Assembly (NCBI RefSeq): GCF_001632365.1
Contig: NW_024468515.1
Location: 155,070-219,069, forward strand
Length of the DNA stretch: 64,000 nt
Origin: Laetiporus sulphureus 93-53
Lineage: Eukaryota; Basidiomycota; Agaricomycetes; Polyporales; Laetiporaceae
Reading direction: 5' to 3'
In this document: positions 1 through 12,903 of the stretch, piece by piece
How positions within the stretch are numbered: position 1 is the first letter of the stretch
How the letters are laid out: each line of letters starts with the position of its first letter
Notes under the pieces: generated by a model
Databases searched by the model: none
What the model was told of the DNA's origin: nothing
Seen by the model: the letters and a program-made list of their open reading frames with translations, nothing else
Position numbers and translations under genes: made by a program

Positions 1-277
1 NNNNNNNNNNNNNNNNNNNNNNNNNNNNNNNNNNNNNNNNNNNNNNNNNNNNNNNNNNNNNNNNNNNNNNNNNNNNNNNNNNNNNNNNNNNNNNNNNNNN
101 NNNNNNNNNNNNNNNNNNNNNNNNNNNNNNNNNNNNNNNNNNNNNNNNNNNNNNNNNNNNNNNNNNNNNNNNNNNNNNNNNNNNNNNNNNNNNNNNNNNN
201 NNNNNNNNNNNNNNNNNNNNNNNNNNNNNNNNNNNNNNNNNNNNNNNNNNNNNNNNNNNNNNNNNNNNNNNNNNNNN
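1..277. other. assembly gap (run of N)
   Basis: All 277 bases are n. Sequence starts at 278, so anything crossing this edge is lost. Confidence 0.99.
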
Positions 278-2631
278 AGTCCTCAATAAATAGTTTCCAC
301 CTCCCTGTCTTGCTCCTTTTTATCAAACTGATTATATTGGCCTGCACTCCCTTGCTGCCTAGCTACTCACTCAAATCTGAAATCTCATACTTCTTCACTC
401 TCATATCTCATCCCTCACACAATCTGCCCATTACATTATTAAAATTCTGACTGTCAATATGTCATCTGGTGGACCGTGATGTGCACCAACGATAATCACA
501 TTCTCCATGGTCATGATGCTATAAGTTCAAGCCATTCCTACCAGACACTCAGCCACACCGGAAAGCCTGCCAGATTTGGATATTTAATTAAACTTCCGCA
601 CAGCATGCTCAGCAGAGAATTATGGGTAGTTGTGACATCCGCCAAGAATTGTGATGTCTGCCAAGATGAATTGGGCTCGGGCCGATTATCCATAATCGTC
701 ATGCCGCGTCATGCCGGACAAAAGACCCCAGGGGTAACCTACTCAGGCGCTGAAGGAAGAACTCAAGACGACCTGGTTTCGCTCGCCAACGGTATGTATG
801 TGTTCTCGGCGCACCCGCCGGCGCGTCTCAGTGGGGCCCCAAGACCAACGCAGGCATCCAAAGCGCATCCGCATCCGTGATCCGCTCCGGGCGCGACTGC
901 CGCTGCCGCTCCGCGGATCGCTATCTGACGACTCGCAAGGGTCCTATGCCCGCCGCCGCGCCGCTAGCCCGATCAGCGCTAGCCTGCAGCCCCAGCGCCA
1001 GCACAGGCTGTAGCTGCACTTGTACTTAGCTGCGAAGCGGTGCGAAGCAGAAGCACTGCAGGTGGCGGAGCACTGCAGGTGGCGGAGCACTGCAGGTGGC
1101 GGAAGTCGGACTCGCGGCGTCGAGCTGCGACAGCGGCCTCCGTGAGCCGCGCAGATGCCAGAGAATCATAGTTACCACCCAGCGAGCGTTCGCCTCGCTT
1201 CAGAGCGTTTCAGAGCAGATAGCGCAGGTCAGGTACACAGCTGGCTCCTCACCGGACGCAAGCTCCGCTGTCTGCGTTCAACGTTTTCACCTAGTATTGA
1301 ATAGACGCGGCGCTGCGCGGGAGCGCTGACATACTAACCCCGTTGATCACTTGCCACAAGTCCCACTATCCATTCAGTCGACAATGATCACGCCCATGTC
1401 AGTGCATCCGGTGCCCGATATCGCCTTGTATGATTTTGAGCGTGCGCCCCCACTCGGCGTGCACGGAGCAGACGCAGATGCGGGCTTCGCGAATCGAGAA
1501 GGCGGGTACGGGGCGAGTTGGAGTCTAGCACTTGTTACGCAGCACGCTTGCGCTTGTGCGTTCAGATTCACTATTTGTGTGTGGGCAAATACGGGGCCCA
1601 CCGACGGTGGGCATCTGCGGCCGCCAGAGGAGGCGGCGTCGGCTGCATGCACGCAAAAGGCCATCCTGGCCCAACCATCGACTGCAGAAGAGGAGGAAGG
1701 TTCCAGGCTTGACTACTATGTTACCAGACGCATTCGGGTTCGCTCGTAGGAACCATCACGACTTGGCCGTCACCACACCCGCTCACTCAGCAGGGCCGAG
1801 CGCATCACCACCCCAAGACTCAATCAAGATCAGAAAGCAATCGCAGCTGCATTCTCTTCTATAGACTAAGACACGATGAAACTCTATGGGTGGGCAGTAG
1901 CCAATACGATAGTACAAATAACGTACATCCGCGGAACCTGTATGCGTGCACTGTATGCGTGATGGGGAGAGAAGTGGGTGATGGAACGGGTCTGTGTATG
2001 ATAGGAAAAAGATGCAACGGACGGCGTACGTGGTACTGAAGCAAACCAGTCACTAGAGCGGAAGCACACGCGCGCGAAGTAGGGGAGTGGCGAAGGCACG
2101 GAAACCACCGAGCGCGAAGACCCGCACGAAGGGGGGACTCCGCGCAAGCGACGCCGTGGGAAGACACTCAGAGCCGATGTGACGATCCCACTCTGTGTTT
2201 TGTGCGACAGCGGTCAATATTTGAGTGTGTGTGTGCGTTATACAGCGGTATACCAAGATGATGAGGGGGATATATGGGAATGAGCGGCTGGGGCAGATGC
2301 GCAAAGCAGATGATGACGAGATGAGATAGCGAGGGGTGGTGTTGCGGGCAGGACACGATATGTAGGCGAACGAAGATCAACGATGCGCTATGTGCAGGCA
2401 AAAATGTCCGTATGCAATGAGTGGGCAACGGCATCTTTTTCGGCGGGCCGATCAAGATCGTGGGTGGGGTGGGATGGTGCGGCGCGTATCCACACGAGAA
2501 GCACCGAGTGCGGAGTTGAGGATGGAGTCAGGCCCTGAGAGTGAATGCGAAGGTGGAGAGAGGTGTTTCGATACAAGCGCCGACTGGTCCCGGACGGATC
2601 CTCTAGCGTCGGCGACGACCCAACAAGGCAA
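278..2631. other. intergenic, no gene supported
   Basis: Several open frames of 60-134 codons occur on both strands, but none has a recognisable domain, a convincing intron pattern or consistent codon use, and they overlap one another. The left part (278-470) is pyrimidine-rich. A 17-bp tandem repeat lies at 1052-1102. The right part probably includes the 3' untranslated region of the Ecl1-like gene that ends at 2632. Confidence 0.5.
1052..1102. repeat. 17-bp tandem repeat, three exact copies
   Basis: The unit AGCACTGCAGGTGGCGG is repeated three times without mismatch (1052-1068, 1069-1085, 1086-1102). It lies outside any supported gene. Confidence 0.95.
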
Positions 2632-3601
2632 TCATGACACCAGACGCGACGGCTTTCGCCCTCGCATGCGGAGCGCGGAGTGCTCGTCCGCGATGATTGC
2701 CTGCCAGCTGCCGGAGATGGACGTTCCGTCAGCGAGCTTCTCGGTATGGAAGAGTGACGTCCATGAGGCGCGGTAACTCTCTTTACTTTCCGAATAGAGG
2801 GGGGCGTCGTCCTGCAGGACGCCTGCTGGCAGTGTCCGCTGCAGGTTCGCGCACGCAGCAGAGTCTGCGCGCTGTCGCGTCAGCGTCTTTGAGCGGCCAT
2901 CGGCCTGATTCGAGACGGTCCATGAGCGGAAGCGTGCGGTGATAGCGCTAATGAGGCCTGAAGGCTGTGCATGTGCAGCGATAGGCGTCTCGTCGGCAGG
3001 TGTCGCGAGGAAGAATGAAGACGATGGTGTTGTGTATGCCGAGTCTGTCGGACAGCGGCTGGAGGATGACGATGCAGACGGGGGCAGTAGTGGTGTACAG
3101 ATAGGCAGAGATGGCTCAGCGGCAGCGGGGGTAGGCCTGGACATGCAGAGGCTAGGCGGAAGCGGGCGGCGAGATGACAGAATGAGGCTTGGCGGCTTCA
3201 AGTCCGCAAGAGACATGGTGGGCTCCGCTTCTGGTGGGCCAGCAGGGACGTCGCTCGCCCACGCATGGATGCCTGCGTCTCCCTTCCCAATCCACCTGCT
3301 ACTCCCGTTCGGGTCGAGTATGTTGCCAAAGCGGGACGAACACTGGTCGCAGTCGTCGAGCTCCGAGACGGACTCGGCGGAGGCGAAGGCGGCGTTATGT
3401 TCCGCGTGTCGCCGCGCGGAGAGGTATGACGAGGAGGCCATGGACGGGCGATCTGATGCGTAGCATTCTGGCGAGCAGTAGGGTGCGGCGCCGTCCTTGA
3501 TGCGGAAGTGAGAGGGTGCTGCGGAGAGGTGAGGCGGGTGCACGTACCACGTCGATGTATCTGTTGCAGGTGAGACACCAGTTGAGATCCATGGCGTTCA
3601 T
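2632..3601 (-). CDS. Ecl1-like lifespan regulator, 305 aa
   Basis: Two exons: 3601-3548 and 3495-2632, joined by a 52-nt phase-0 intron (GTACGT donor). The splice unites an N-terminal CLTC knuckle (residues 9-12, after MNAMDLNW) with PYCSPEC directly downstream. This is the short zinc-binding signature of the fungal Ecl1 family, whose members extend chronological lifespan when overproduced and act in nutrient and metal-stress responses. The rest of the protein is serine- and proline-rich and low in complexity, as is usual for basidiomycete members, which are longer than the yeast proteins. The start at 3601 is fixed by the conserved N terminus; a second ATG lies three codons in. It stands alone in a gene-poor stretch. 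Family assignment is confident; the precise role is inferred. Confidence 0.85.
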
Positions 3602-6467
3602 CTCTTAGAAGGAATGATGTTGCACGGGAGAGAGGAGGCGAAGGCGGGAGGATGAGGAACGGGCCAGTGGCGGGCGCACATATAAGAGTTCTTTGGCGAG
3701 AGGGGACCTGGCAAGCGTCGATGCAGATCTGAAGCTTGGTTAATTTAGTCGATTTTGATAACAAATTGTGACGCTAGCCTGATATGGCGGATGTGTGACG
3801 GAGACGTGACGGAACCGAGGGAGGGGCTGAGGATGCTTCATCTGCTGCCGAGACGAGGCCGCGGCTGCCGAAGGGGATCAAGAGGAATCCAGCCCAGCCC
3901 GGGCAGCAGACGAGCTCCGGTCGGTCGCCCTTTGCAGTGACGTCGTGTGCGTTCCTCGCGAGGGCGACGACGGGTGCTGGTCACGCGTCGTGACAGGAAG
4001 CGGGACGTGGCTCACGTTCGGAACTCTATTCATCTGCCGCCGAGACTCGTGAGATCGCCATCACTACCACGAATCTTGCGAGGAGGACCCTTGTCGATGT
4101 ACCCTGGCTATGGAAGCACTGTCGATATGGTCAGAGATCGCGGCCACAACGGTAACTTTGATGTCTGTTCAGTTCATCTGACATGCTCCCCCTCACGCCA
4201 ATTCGCCACCAGCCTCGCATTCATTTCTCGCCCACGACATTCTGTCACCTTCGCCTTCTCGCCTTCCGGTAAGATACGAGCACGCCCACTTCCTTCTGCA
4301 CCGGTCAGACACAGGCTCAAGTACCCAGCGTGCGCTCCACCCACTCCAGTCGCTGCGCACCCACTCCCAAGCCACTGGCAAGCTCGCCCGTGCGAACGCT
4401 GTGCGATCCATCTGCATCTCCTAATTGCCACATTAAACCTGTGGGAGCCCGCAGCCCGCGCCTCCTGTTTAGGGCGATCGCCAGTCTGCTGCTAGCGCAC
4501 AGAGACCATGTCGTGCGCCCGCCCCAAATCACACAAGCTGCTGATTCGCGCTCGGCATCATGATCAATTGCTGTTCACCGCCTTCGATGGCTCGCACCAC
4601 TCGATTTCGACAGACTGCGCGCAGCTAACCCGCTTTTCAATCTTTCAAATTCAGACTATCACGGCAAGCGGACCCTACACGTCGACATTACTGCAGAACC
4701 GCGAAGAGACGTATCAGACGCAGGCCAAGCCGACGGGCACCCAGCAAATGGCTATCAGCACCCGCCCTAGTAATAAACTCGTGAGCGGGGATCACCACGC
4801 CCACTCCTTCCACCTTCCATCTCCCAGCGTCTGCAGTCACACTCTCAGCCCACCGGGGCGCACACATAATTAACCTCTTCCATTGATGCACCGCAGCGCG
4901 GTCTCGTGGTGTCCAGATAGAGGCAGCGTGCCGCTCCAATCCCGCCCCTTCACCACTCCTGCGCGTCGCATTGTGTCACAGCATTGAACGTGTCCACTAC
5001 GCAGATTTCGTTCATTCGGGGATTGCACGGCCTTAGGGCCTCTCCTGCAGCGCGACAACGGGCAGTCCGCCGGGCGGTTAGTGAAAAAATTTGCGCGCGC
5101 GCTTCTCTCTCTCACGCCGAACGTTTTGCTCTTTGTTATATATGCATTTGTCCTAGGGTGCCCTTTGCAACGAGGCGATGTTCAAAGTTTAGTTTTCCAA
5201 TTCTAATTCTAGCGGCGGCACCATCGTCATCGCGGACTACGCTGGACCGACGGGAACGGGCGGAGCCCTCGAACGCGCATGCCACGCTCTTGCCAGTGAT
5301 ACCACGTTCCCGCGAGAGCGCGTGGCATGAGTGGGTCACGATATGTGCCCGTCGCGTCCGATGCGCAAGAACCCACAGATGGCATCTCGCTCGTCGGTCA
5401 CCGCATATGGGAAGAGTGGAGCCCGCACGCGCGTGGAAGGGAGGGTGGAGGGGATGGTTTGGTTTGGCGCAGCGGCGCGTGCCATGCCATGCATATGTCA
5501 GACTCGGCGGAAGCACATTCGCACATCGCGTCGCATCCAACTTGGAGCGGGCGTAGCTGCATCGCGCGTCATCAGAGACCGCTGCACACTTCCACAACTT
5601 CTCTGCGCCCACCCGTCGGTGCGGGCAGTGCGTGGACGAACCTTGAGCTTGGAGCTGGAAGCCCGAAGCCTTGCCTGATCGTCGGAGGCTTCTGGCGCTG
5701 CGGGCAAATCGCTGGCTCCACTGTTCATGCGCCGCTCCTTCGCAGCCGTGTTCTCGCTTGACGTGTACGATATATGCATATATCTCCGCGCTGGCATTTT
5801 GGGGCTGACTTGATGTACCGTGATGAAAGGACCTCCGACGTGTTGTGTAGCGACTTATTAGCGATGTCATGATCAGGTGCACACTCATAATGTTACATTA
5901 ATCTCATCGTTGCTGTGCGAGCACTCACGCGCACGATCCACAAAGACCTGCGTGTCGTCTGCTGGCGTTTGATAGCAGCGAACACTCTCGAAGCCAGCGA
6001 ACATCGAGGAAGCAATGGAAGAGCGAGAGCACCAGATAGCGTCGGAGGCGGCCGTTCAATCGCATCTTCTATCACTCACCAGCCCAGATTACAGTGAAGC
6101 CCTGTCAATCGGCCCAGATCCAAGTGGAGCAACCGTACGTCCATCCATCAGAAAATCTACGAACAACTGTTGTACAGAGTCACAGCCCATGCAGCCAATT
6201 CCGCCGCGTCCTTCCTGCCCTGTCCTGTCTCCGCCTGTAACGGTGTCCCTCGCTTACGTCGCAAAGCCCCGGCAACTTGTTCCCATGGCCACTAAAACCG
6301 GTGAGCGAGTGAGAAAACAAAATCGCAAACGTAACCGCAAGGCACAGCGGTGAGACGAAGCCAGCGACGGTCACGGTCAGAATTCGTCGCACATGGCACC
6401 ACGCAACGCACTCAGTCCTGCGCCCTCGCATCACTGCGTCGCAACATGGTAGTTTGTCCCCCCGTTT
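3602..6467. other. long intergenic stretch, nothing supported
   Basis: 2.9 kb between two genes that both run leftward. The longest frame (minus strand, 5136-5888) is arginine-, serine- and histidine-rich, shows no domain and looks like a chance frame in GC-rich DNA. It presumably holds the promoter of the Ecl1-like gene at the left end and the 3' untranslated region of the Shr3 gene at the right end. Confidence 0.5.
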
Positions 6468-7387
6468 TCATTGATCCTTCTTGCTCTCCTCCGTCGCTTC
6501 TTCGCCGGCCTCCTGAGGCCTGGACGGGGCTGGCTTGCTAGTAGCCGGAGTAATCGCCGCAGCGGCCCCGGCCTCTATGCGTCGCGCGTACCCCTCCCCA
6601 GCCTAATAACAAGCAACGCGATGACGGCACCGCGATGAAAAAGTGAGCCCTCTGTATCACATGCAACGCCGGGATTACGATACGGTATGATATGGCAAAC
6701 GTACCTGAAGCACGAGCACAGCACCCAGGAGCACAATGATGATCGTGTTTCCCGCGGAGAGCACGCGCAGCGCCTCGACCTGGTCTTTGCGCGTGAGCTC
6801 GGGAAGCGGGGCGGCCACCGTGTGGGACGCGGGGACGCCCACGGAGAGGTAGACGGCCAGCGCAAAGATGTACGCCGCTGCGCAACCGTGCGTGCGTACG
6901 TGCATGAGCTCCGGATGGTTGGCGAGTATGTGAGGAGGGGCTGGACCACGCACCTAGCGACGAGCCGTCGAAGAACATCGCGCTCTCATCCCACTTGTGC
7001 AGCTTGCCCACCAGTCCGATGATCCCGACCCCCATTATAGCATGCATCAACGCCTATACGACACAAAAGAACGGTTTTCACACCGTAAGGGCCATACGAC
7101 AGGAAGCAACAAGAGTTCAGCGTCCCAATCAGCATGAGAGAAACGTGAAACATGCCTTGATACCAGCCGGAGCGTTGTAGAACGTCGTATAGAATTCCAA
7201 TCCATCCTTGATCACATCTTCCGAGAGAGGTGTGAAGAGCACCCGATAATCCACGTTCAAGCAAATGAAGAGGACCCCTGCGGAACACGTACAAGTCAAC
7301 AATAGCAAGGGTAAGAGCCGTCGCACGACGCGGCTCACCGAGGAAGAAGGAGACGGATGTAAGGACGGCAGCCTGCCTGTAGCCCAT
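6468..7387 (-). CDS. SHR3: Shr3-like ER chaperone for amino-acid permeases, 192 aa
   Basis: Five exons: 7387-7339, 7277-7156, 7053-6954, 6877-6705, 6602-6468. The product has four hydrophobic segments and the family landmarks FYTTFYNAP (after TM1), HKWDESAMFFDGSS and the TM4 segment ending VLVLQAGEGYA. Shr3 proteins sit in the ER membrane, keep multispanning amino-acid permeases from aggregating and help load them into COPII vesicles. The short charged tail (EEATEESKKDQ) is typical. Intron 2 (7155-7054) must use a GC donor (AAG/GCATGT): only this junction keeps the frame and gives the conserved IKAL-MHA sequence. The start follows from the conserved TM1. The gene lies downstream of the RhoGAP gene on the same strand. 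Confidence 0.9.
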
Positions 7388-7910
7388 GATTGCGCGATAT
7401 GGTAGTTGCGATGTGCTTTGTTTTCTCTCGCTCACGCTCACGCTGGCGGGAAAATGCAGCGGGTCGGAGCCTGCACGAAGGAGAACAAGGTGCTGGTAGC
7501 GCGTGTGCCGTTCTAACCCAGTGCTTGATCGCACGTTGATCACTAACCCGGCGGCCAAGCAGGCACAGCGGCGTCCATCCTCCAAGCTATCCTTATTAGC
7601 TTCAAACCAGCACACCTGGACCCACACTCATCACCCCGGGCACATCTGAGACAGCACCATGCGGGGGTATCCTATTGAGAGAAACAAAAAAAATGCAACC
7701 GTAACTGAACCCATACATATGTACTAACACTAGTCTGGCCCCGCGTGTAGATGTGGTTGGGAATATACAACACTCTCCGCGATATACTGTAACGTGTGTG
7801 ATGAGATAACGTGGTTGAACGACAGCACTTAAACGACCCTCTTGCCATACCAGTCGAGACCCTGTGCTCAGCAAAACAGGATCTGAAGGAACGTTTACAC
7901 GCCTATTATC
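7388..7910. other. intergenic, SHR3 promoter side
   Basis: 523 bp between the RhoGAP stop and the SHR3 start. No coding signal seen; expected to carry the RhoGAP 3' untranslated region and the SHR3 promoter. Confidence 0.5.
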
Positions 7911-10900
7911 CTATTTCGGCGTTGATAGAGGTGACGGAATCGCAGGCGACGGAGATCCGTTCTGAGAAGGACGCGGACTTGGCCTCGGCGACACCGGTAG
8001 TCCCACAACGCGACTATGTCGACGGCTGGCCTTATCTGTCACGGTGATATTCAAGCCCCTGGATGCAGCCAGATGAGACGCGCGCGACTGTATGGCCCCT
8101 GATGGTGACATCCCGGTTCCATTCACCTCTGGCGGATGGAGCGAATCCACAAACGCTGAGGGCTGTGGGAGATGCACAGAGCTCGACGTCGCCGAGGATT
8201 CCGCGAGGTCCGAGTCGTTCTCAGTCGTATCGTCCACGCTTCCTTCGATTACAGACGCTTCCTCTCCGTCTGATGGTCCATCGTCTGGCGTAGGCGCAGC
8301 TGGACATGGCGCGAAGTTGGAAGTGAGTAACCTTGCGGTGACACAAGATAACGACGAAGGGGAAGGCGTACCTTGTAAAGCCCTGCCTGATAAGCCCAAC
8401 AATTGGTCAGCAGCTGTATCCGTATAACGTCTGCTGTTCCGCCGGTCGAGGCTAGCTCTGTCCGCACCCTGGTCCCCGGCAGACGGCTCGCCCTCGTCCA
8501 GCGTCCCGTCGACATTGAATACGCGCTTGAACTCGCCCAGCATGAGACTGAAGACGCCCGCCGGAATACCTAGCGTCGGACTGAACACGATCCCGACGTT
8601 TCGCATTGTCATCTTATTCACGTGTGCATTCTGCACGATCAGGATGAGGTGCGCCGTGAGCGCACGCAGCAGGCTGTAGTTTGCAATCGGTAAGGACGCG
8701 ACGAGGTGGGAAAGGTCCTTAATCCGTTCCTGGGGATCGACGAGGTCTACCCGTTTGCGGTTAGGCGTGGACTCAATTGTTCGCTGCACATGACGTACCA
8801 ACTACGGACAGGAAGCGCAGGTGCAGATCACGCGTCAATATACTCGCTGGCAGCTCGCGCAAGAATGTCTTCAGTAGTCCAGCTATCGCGTGAGGATCCC
8901 AGTACTCGTCCGAGCCTAGCAGATCCACGTCGCCCTCTATGGTATCTCCGTTAGCACAGCGCAAAGGCCTCGTAAGAGACTACAAGCGTACCTGCGTTAA
9001 AGCGATCCTTGAGGCTTTTGATAACAGCGGAGCTACCACTCAGTCGGTAAATGCCCTCCTCCTGATCAGCTTCCTTGGATTCCAGGTACTGTATGCATCG
9101 GAAGACGATAGCTGGCAAGCTAGCGATCTGGGCGACCTCTAATGACTCGTCCAGAGTGACGCCGAACACCGCCCGGGGAACTATAGCAGGAACACTCGGC
9201 TTGTCTGCGTCTGCTGCGTCAGTACGCGATGTAACTTCAAAGAGGTGAACAGCATCTGACCATGTCGGCCGAATCCCCAGAAGGTTCTTGATTTGGCCTT
9301 CTCTCGTCGATCAGTATTTTGCGGCGGGGCCTCCAACGAGACGTCCTTACCGCCGAACTTGTATCCAGCGGGGATGAGCGTGCCATTCATGGGCGCAGAG
9401 ATCTTCGGCTTGCCGTGCGAGTCTGCGCGAGGCGTGCTCGCGGTAAAGGGTTCCTTTTCTGGCGATGGGGCGCGTTCTGGTATCGTAGCCGTTTTGAGCG
9501 GGTTGACAGACATTCGCCGCGCCTTCTTGCGTTGCTGGTCAGAGGACGTGTGTCCCACACGTTGGTACACAGCTCTAGGATCAACAAGTTCAGGATAGTG
9601 TCCGAGTTCCGAATTCGCTCGCAGCCCAACAGAGACAAGGCTTTCGCTATCGTCCGTGATCAAGGGGGACGTCGTGGGCAAGGAGGTCGACATGGGTCCA
9701 TCCGACGATATCCGATCTATAGGGGACGATGCATGCGACTTCGTTGGGCTATCCGTGTCTTCGGGACGCGCCATTACATTAGGGAATAACTTGCCATCGC
9801 TGACATCCGTGACGACGTTGCCCGTAGCAGATGGTCTGAAAGGGATCCGCTTGCTTGGGGTGCCGACAGAGTCAATTGAAACGGCCGAGCTTGTGCTCGA
9901 ACGGGGTGGCTCTGAGGGAGGCTGCGATGCAGAGCCCACAGCAATAGGACTAGGGCCGTTCTGAACGACAGCGACCTGATCCTCTGTATACGTGCCCGTG
10001 ACATACCGCACGAGCTCTTCCACCCAGCTGTCCCGGTCAGCATCGCTATCAGCGCAGAGAACGTGCCTCGAGCTGGAGCCCCCTGGGCCACGCTTCGCTT
10101 CGATGATGAGGAACGCATGCCGGTATTCGTTTTCTTCGTCCGATTCCCGCCTATCTGGGGCCCTTTGTTGGCGGCCGATTTGGGCGCCGGTGATCGTGAT
10201 AGAACCCAAATGCGCGCCCCCACGCTACGTCACCAAAGAAGTGGTCAGTAAGCGCAGGCACGACATAGGGCGGGCAAGTCACACGTGCGACATAGCGATG
10301 GAAGGGTACTCACGCTTTCATAGTATTCCAAGGAAGGCCCCTGCAGCACGAAGTACCTGCTTTTCCATCCACCAAAGTTCTTGCCTCTCTTCGTCAGATA
10401 GCCTTCCTTGTATCCCGCCTTGAAGACAGGTTTCTGCGCCTCACGGACGATGTCAGATGTGAAAAAGGCGATGATCTCGTCCTTGTTCTTGACGGGGAGG
10501 GCAATCAACGACCGTAGATAATGCTCGAGGGCGCTCTGTACACATCGCGAGGTGGTCAGCGGGTACACACGGCGCGCGGATGCCCGAAACATTGAGCCAG
10601 AGAGAGGAGAAGGAGAGACGATAAGAAAAGACAGTTTCAACAGCAATCCAATAACACACTGAGGACGTCCAATCAAGAAGCAGAATGCATCACAACGTTC
10701 ACACGAGGGTTACGTGAGGCCAGAGAACATGATTCAGGTGTCAGAGGACGAACCAACGTAACGAGGGCTCGAGACGGGAGAAGTTTGAATGGACCATTCA
10801 AAGAAGATGCAATTGGTGTCGAGGCGCTCACCTTTCTCTGGTCAACCTTTGCCGGTGCATGATCGCGCCAAAGTCGGCCTTCCGGCAGTGAGACCATCTT

Positions 10901-12903
10901 CTTGATTAAGCTCTTCCCGACACTCGCACGGACTCGAGCGTCAAGTCCCAGCACGTCGCCATACAGTTTCTCTACCTTCCACGGCTCCTTGCCACTTCCT
11001 GGGTAAACAGCGATGACAAAGGACAGCAACTCCTTGCCCCGGTCGTTCGGCCGAATGGTCGAGTTTACGACGTGCACCTTTGTGTGAGGAAGATCGCTAG
11101 CAAGAAGGGGGAGTGCACGGAAAGTTATTTGAGTCTCGCCGGGATGAATAGGGAACGGAGAAATTGGGGTGCTCGGTTGAGATGATTGAACCAGCAGGTT
11201 CGTTGTGCTTGTCACCGACGTTGCATAGCTCGTCGTCGGAGGCAGAGGGAAATCCTCGGCAACGGCATGTGAGCTTGTTTCGGGATCTCGACTGTCCATG
11301 TCTTCCGTGGCATCATACGCGCTGCTATAACTGTTCTCCGCGTTGGATCTACGCCTCGTTCCATTCGTGCCGGAGTATGAGCTATCACCGTCCTCCATGT
11401 CCAGGAATGGTGAGGCTTCATCTCCACCACCCGTTCCCCTCACTCGCCCTCCAGCTGCACTCGCACTGGAAGAGCGACTCCTCACCGACTCAGCCGCCTC
11501 TACGATTTGGGGCATCTGAGGCTTCACAGGAGAACTTTGCCCTGTGGAGGTTGAAGGAAAGCCAGAGCCGGTAGTCATGCTGGGACTGGGTGCGGGCGAG
11601 TCGGTTAGATTGGCGTAATACCGTTTCGCCTCTTCTGGGAGAGATATGCGGGACTCGCGGGAGAGAGCGGGTAGTCGATTCGGGTCGCCATTCATATAAG
11701 GACTGAGAGAGTTAAGTTTCAATGCTTGTGGCTCAAGTAATTGCATGTCAGGCAAGGTTTGTCGTTCTACCAAGTCAATGTTCTGAGCTCGTACTGGAGA
11801 AAGAGGTTGTCGTGGCGGGGAACGACTATGTGGGAGATTAAATTGCGCTGGCGTTGCCGATGTTAACACGGCCACTTGAGTTGGCGGAGGAGCAGTGTCG
11901 AGAGATGGTCGGTGACCTTGTTGCCAATGACCAAGTACAGGATCGGCCATCTCAGTTGCGGACGAGCTCGCGGCAGCTGTCGCTGTTGTCGCAGAAGATG
12001 CAGATGCAGATGCAATATCTTGATCAACGGTCGGAGCAGTCGGAAAGGAAACTTTGACGGGACTTGACGCGTTATCGCCATTCCTAGTCCTTTCAGGTGT
12101 CACGTCTCGAGGGTATGGAGGATGTGGGATTGAATTCGTAGATGCAACGTTAGAAGACAAAGTCGAAGGTGTGATGGAGGAACCGCGCGAGCCTGATGCA
12201 GAGATGTTCAGGCTGGTTTGCGACCCAGCCTGTTCCCGTAATGTTGAACGGGAACGCGAAACGTGATCCTGCGAGTGAGAATGGTGAAGACTACGAGAGG
12301 CTGAAAACGTAGAGTTAGCTATCGAGCATAGCTCGCGCGAGCACACGAACCTATGTCTTCTGAGTTCGTCCGATTCATATTTGCCCTAGCATCGAACCCT
12401 TGAGAGGAGCTGAGCTCACTACTACGCAAGTGCGACTGTGACGCTGTTGAACGGAGGATAGCCTCCTTGCCTTCCCGCTTCTCCCGCCCCCGATGCGCAC
12501 GAAGGAGTGCATCAGTGTTTTCCCCCAGACTCTGAAGCTTGTTTCGATACACGTCGCGTTCTCCGCGAACGCGCTCGAGCTCTTTCATTAGCTGGCCATA
12601 GCCGGACCGCTGCTTCTCGATGAGCTTCCAGAGCTGCGTGTTCTGAACGGACAGCGTGTTCCGCTCCGAGACGGCAGCATCAAGTGCAGACAAGGCGGGG
12701 TTCTGCGCGCTCGCGTGCGCGGCTATGAGTCCCTCGGCGGTGAGCAGTTGTGAACTTGGTGTCGTTTGGCTGGCAATGGAAAACGAGGGCGCTGTGCGCG
12801 GAACGGCGGGCGACGAGTTCAGCTCTGAGCGACTACTGGAGTGTCGTTCGCGAGAGGAAGAGCCATTAGGCTTGCTGCTCTGAGCCGTGGACGTGGTCGC
12901 CAT
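7911..12903 (-). CDS. BEM3: Bem3-type RhoGAP with PX and PH domains, about 1440 aa
   Basis: Exons: 12903-12351, 12300-10832, 10535-10314, 10224-9261, 9204-8992, 8936-8799, 8746-7911. The last one probably contains a further 72-nt intron, 8371-8300, which keeps the frame either way. Order: coiled coil (about residues 90-150), long Ser/Pro/Thr-rich linker, PX domain (about 570-710), PH domain opening EGYLTKRGKNFGGWKSRYFVLQ (from about 712), second low-complexity linker, and a RhoGAP domain (about 1085-1290). The arginine finger is visible in EEGIYRLSGS and the downstream helix in MRNVGIVFSPTLGIP. Bem3 proteins turn off Cdc42-class GTPases at sites of polar growth, and PX/PH bind phosphoinositides. 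Intron 2 is unusually long (296 nt). The exon 4/5 acceptor is ambiguous: a second in-phase site lies 21 nt downstream. Confidence 0.9.

Noticed and set aside
476..1013. Overlapping plus-strand frames of 134 and 71 codons
   Set aside because: No domain, no upstream exon logic, Arg/Pro/His-rich chance composition in GC-rich DNA.
2939..3463. Plus-strand frame of 174 codons
   Set aside because: Antisense shadow of the Ecl1-like exon 2.
5136..5888. Minus-strand frame of 250 codons
   Set aside because: Composition dominated by Arg, Ser, His, Ala and Cys with no motif; long frames arise by chance on both strands here and an opposite frame overlaps it.
6687..7022. Plus-strand frame of 111 codons
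   Set aside because: Antisense to SHR3 exons and intron; no independent evidence.
10245..10676. Separate gene within the RhoGAP locus
   Set aside because: This frame is part of intron 2 plus PX/PH exon 3 of the RhoGAP gene.
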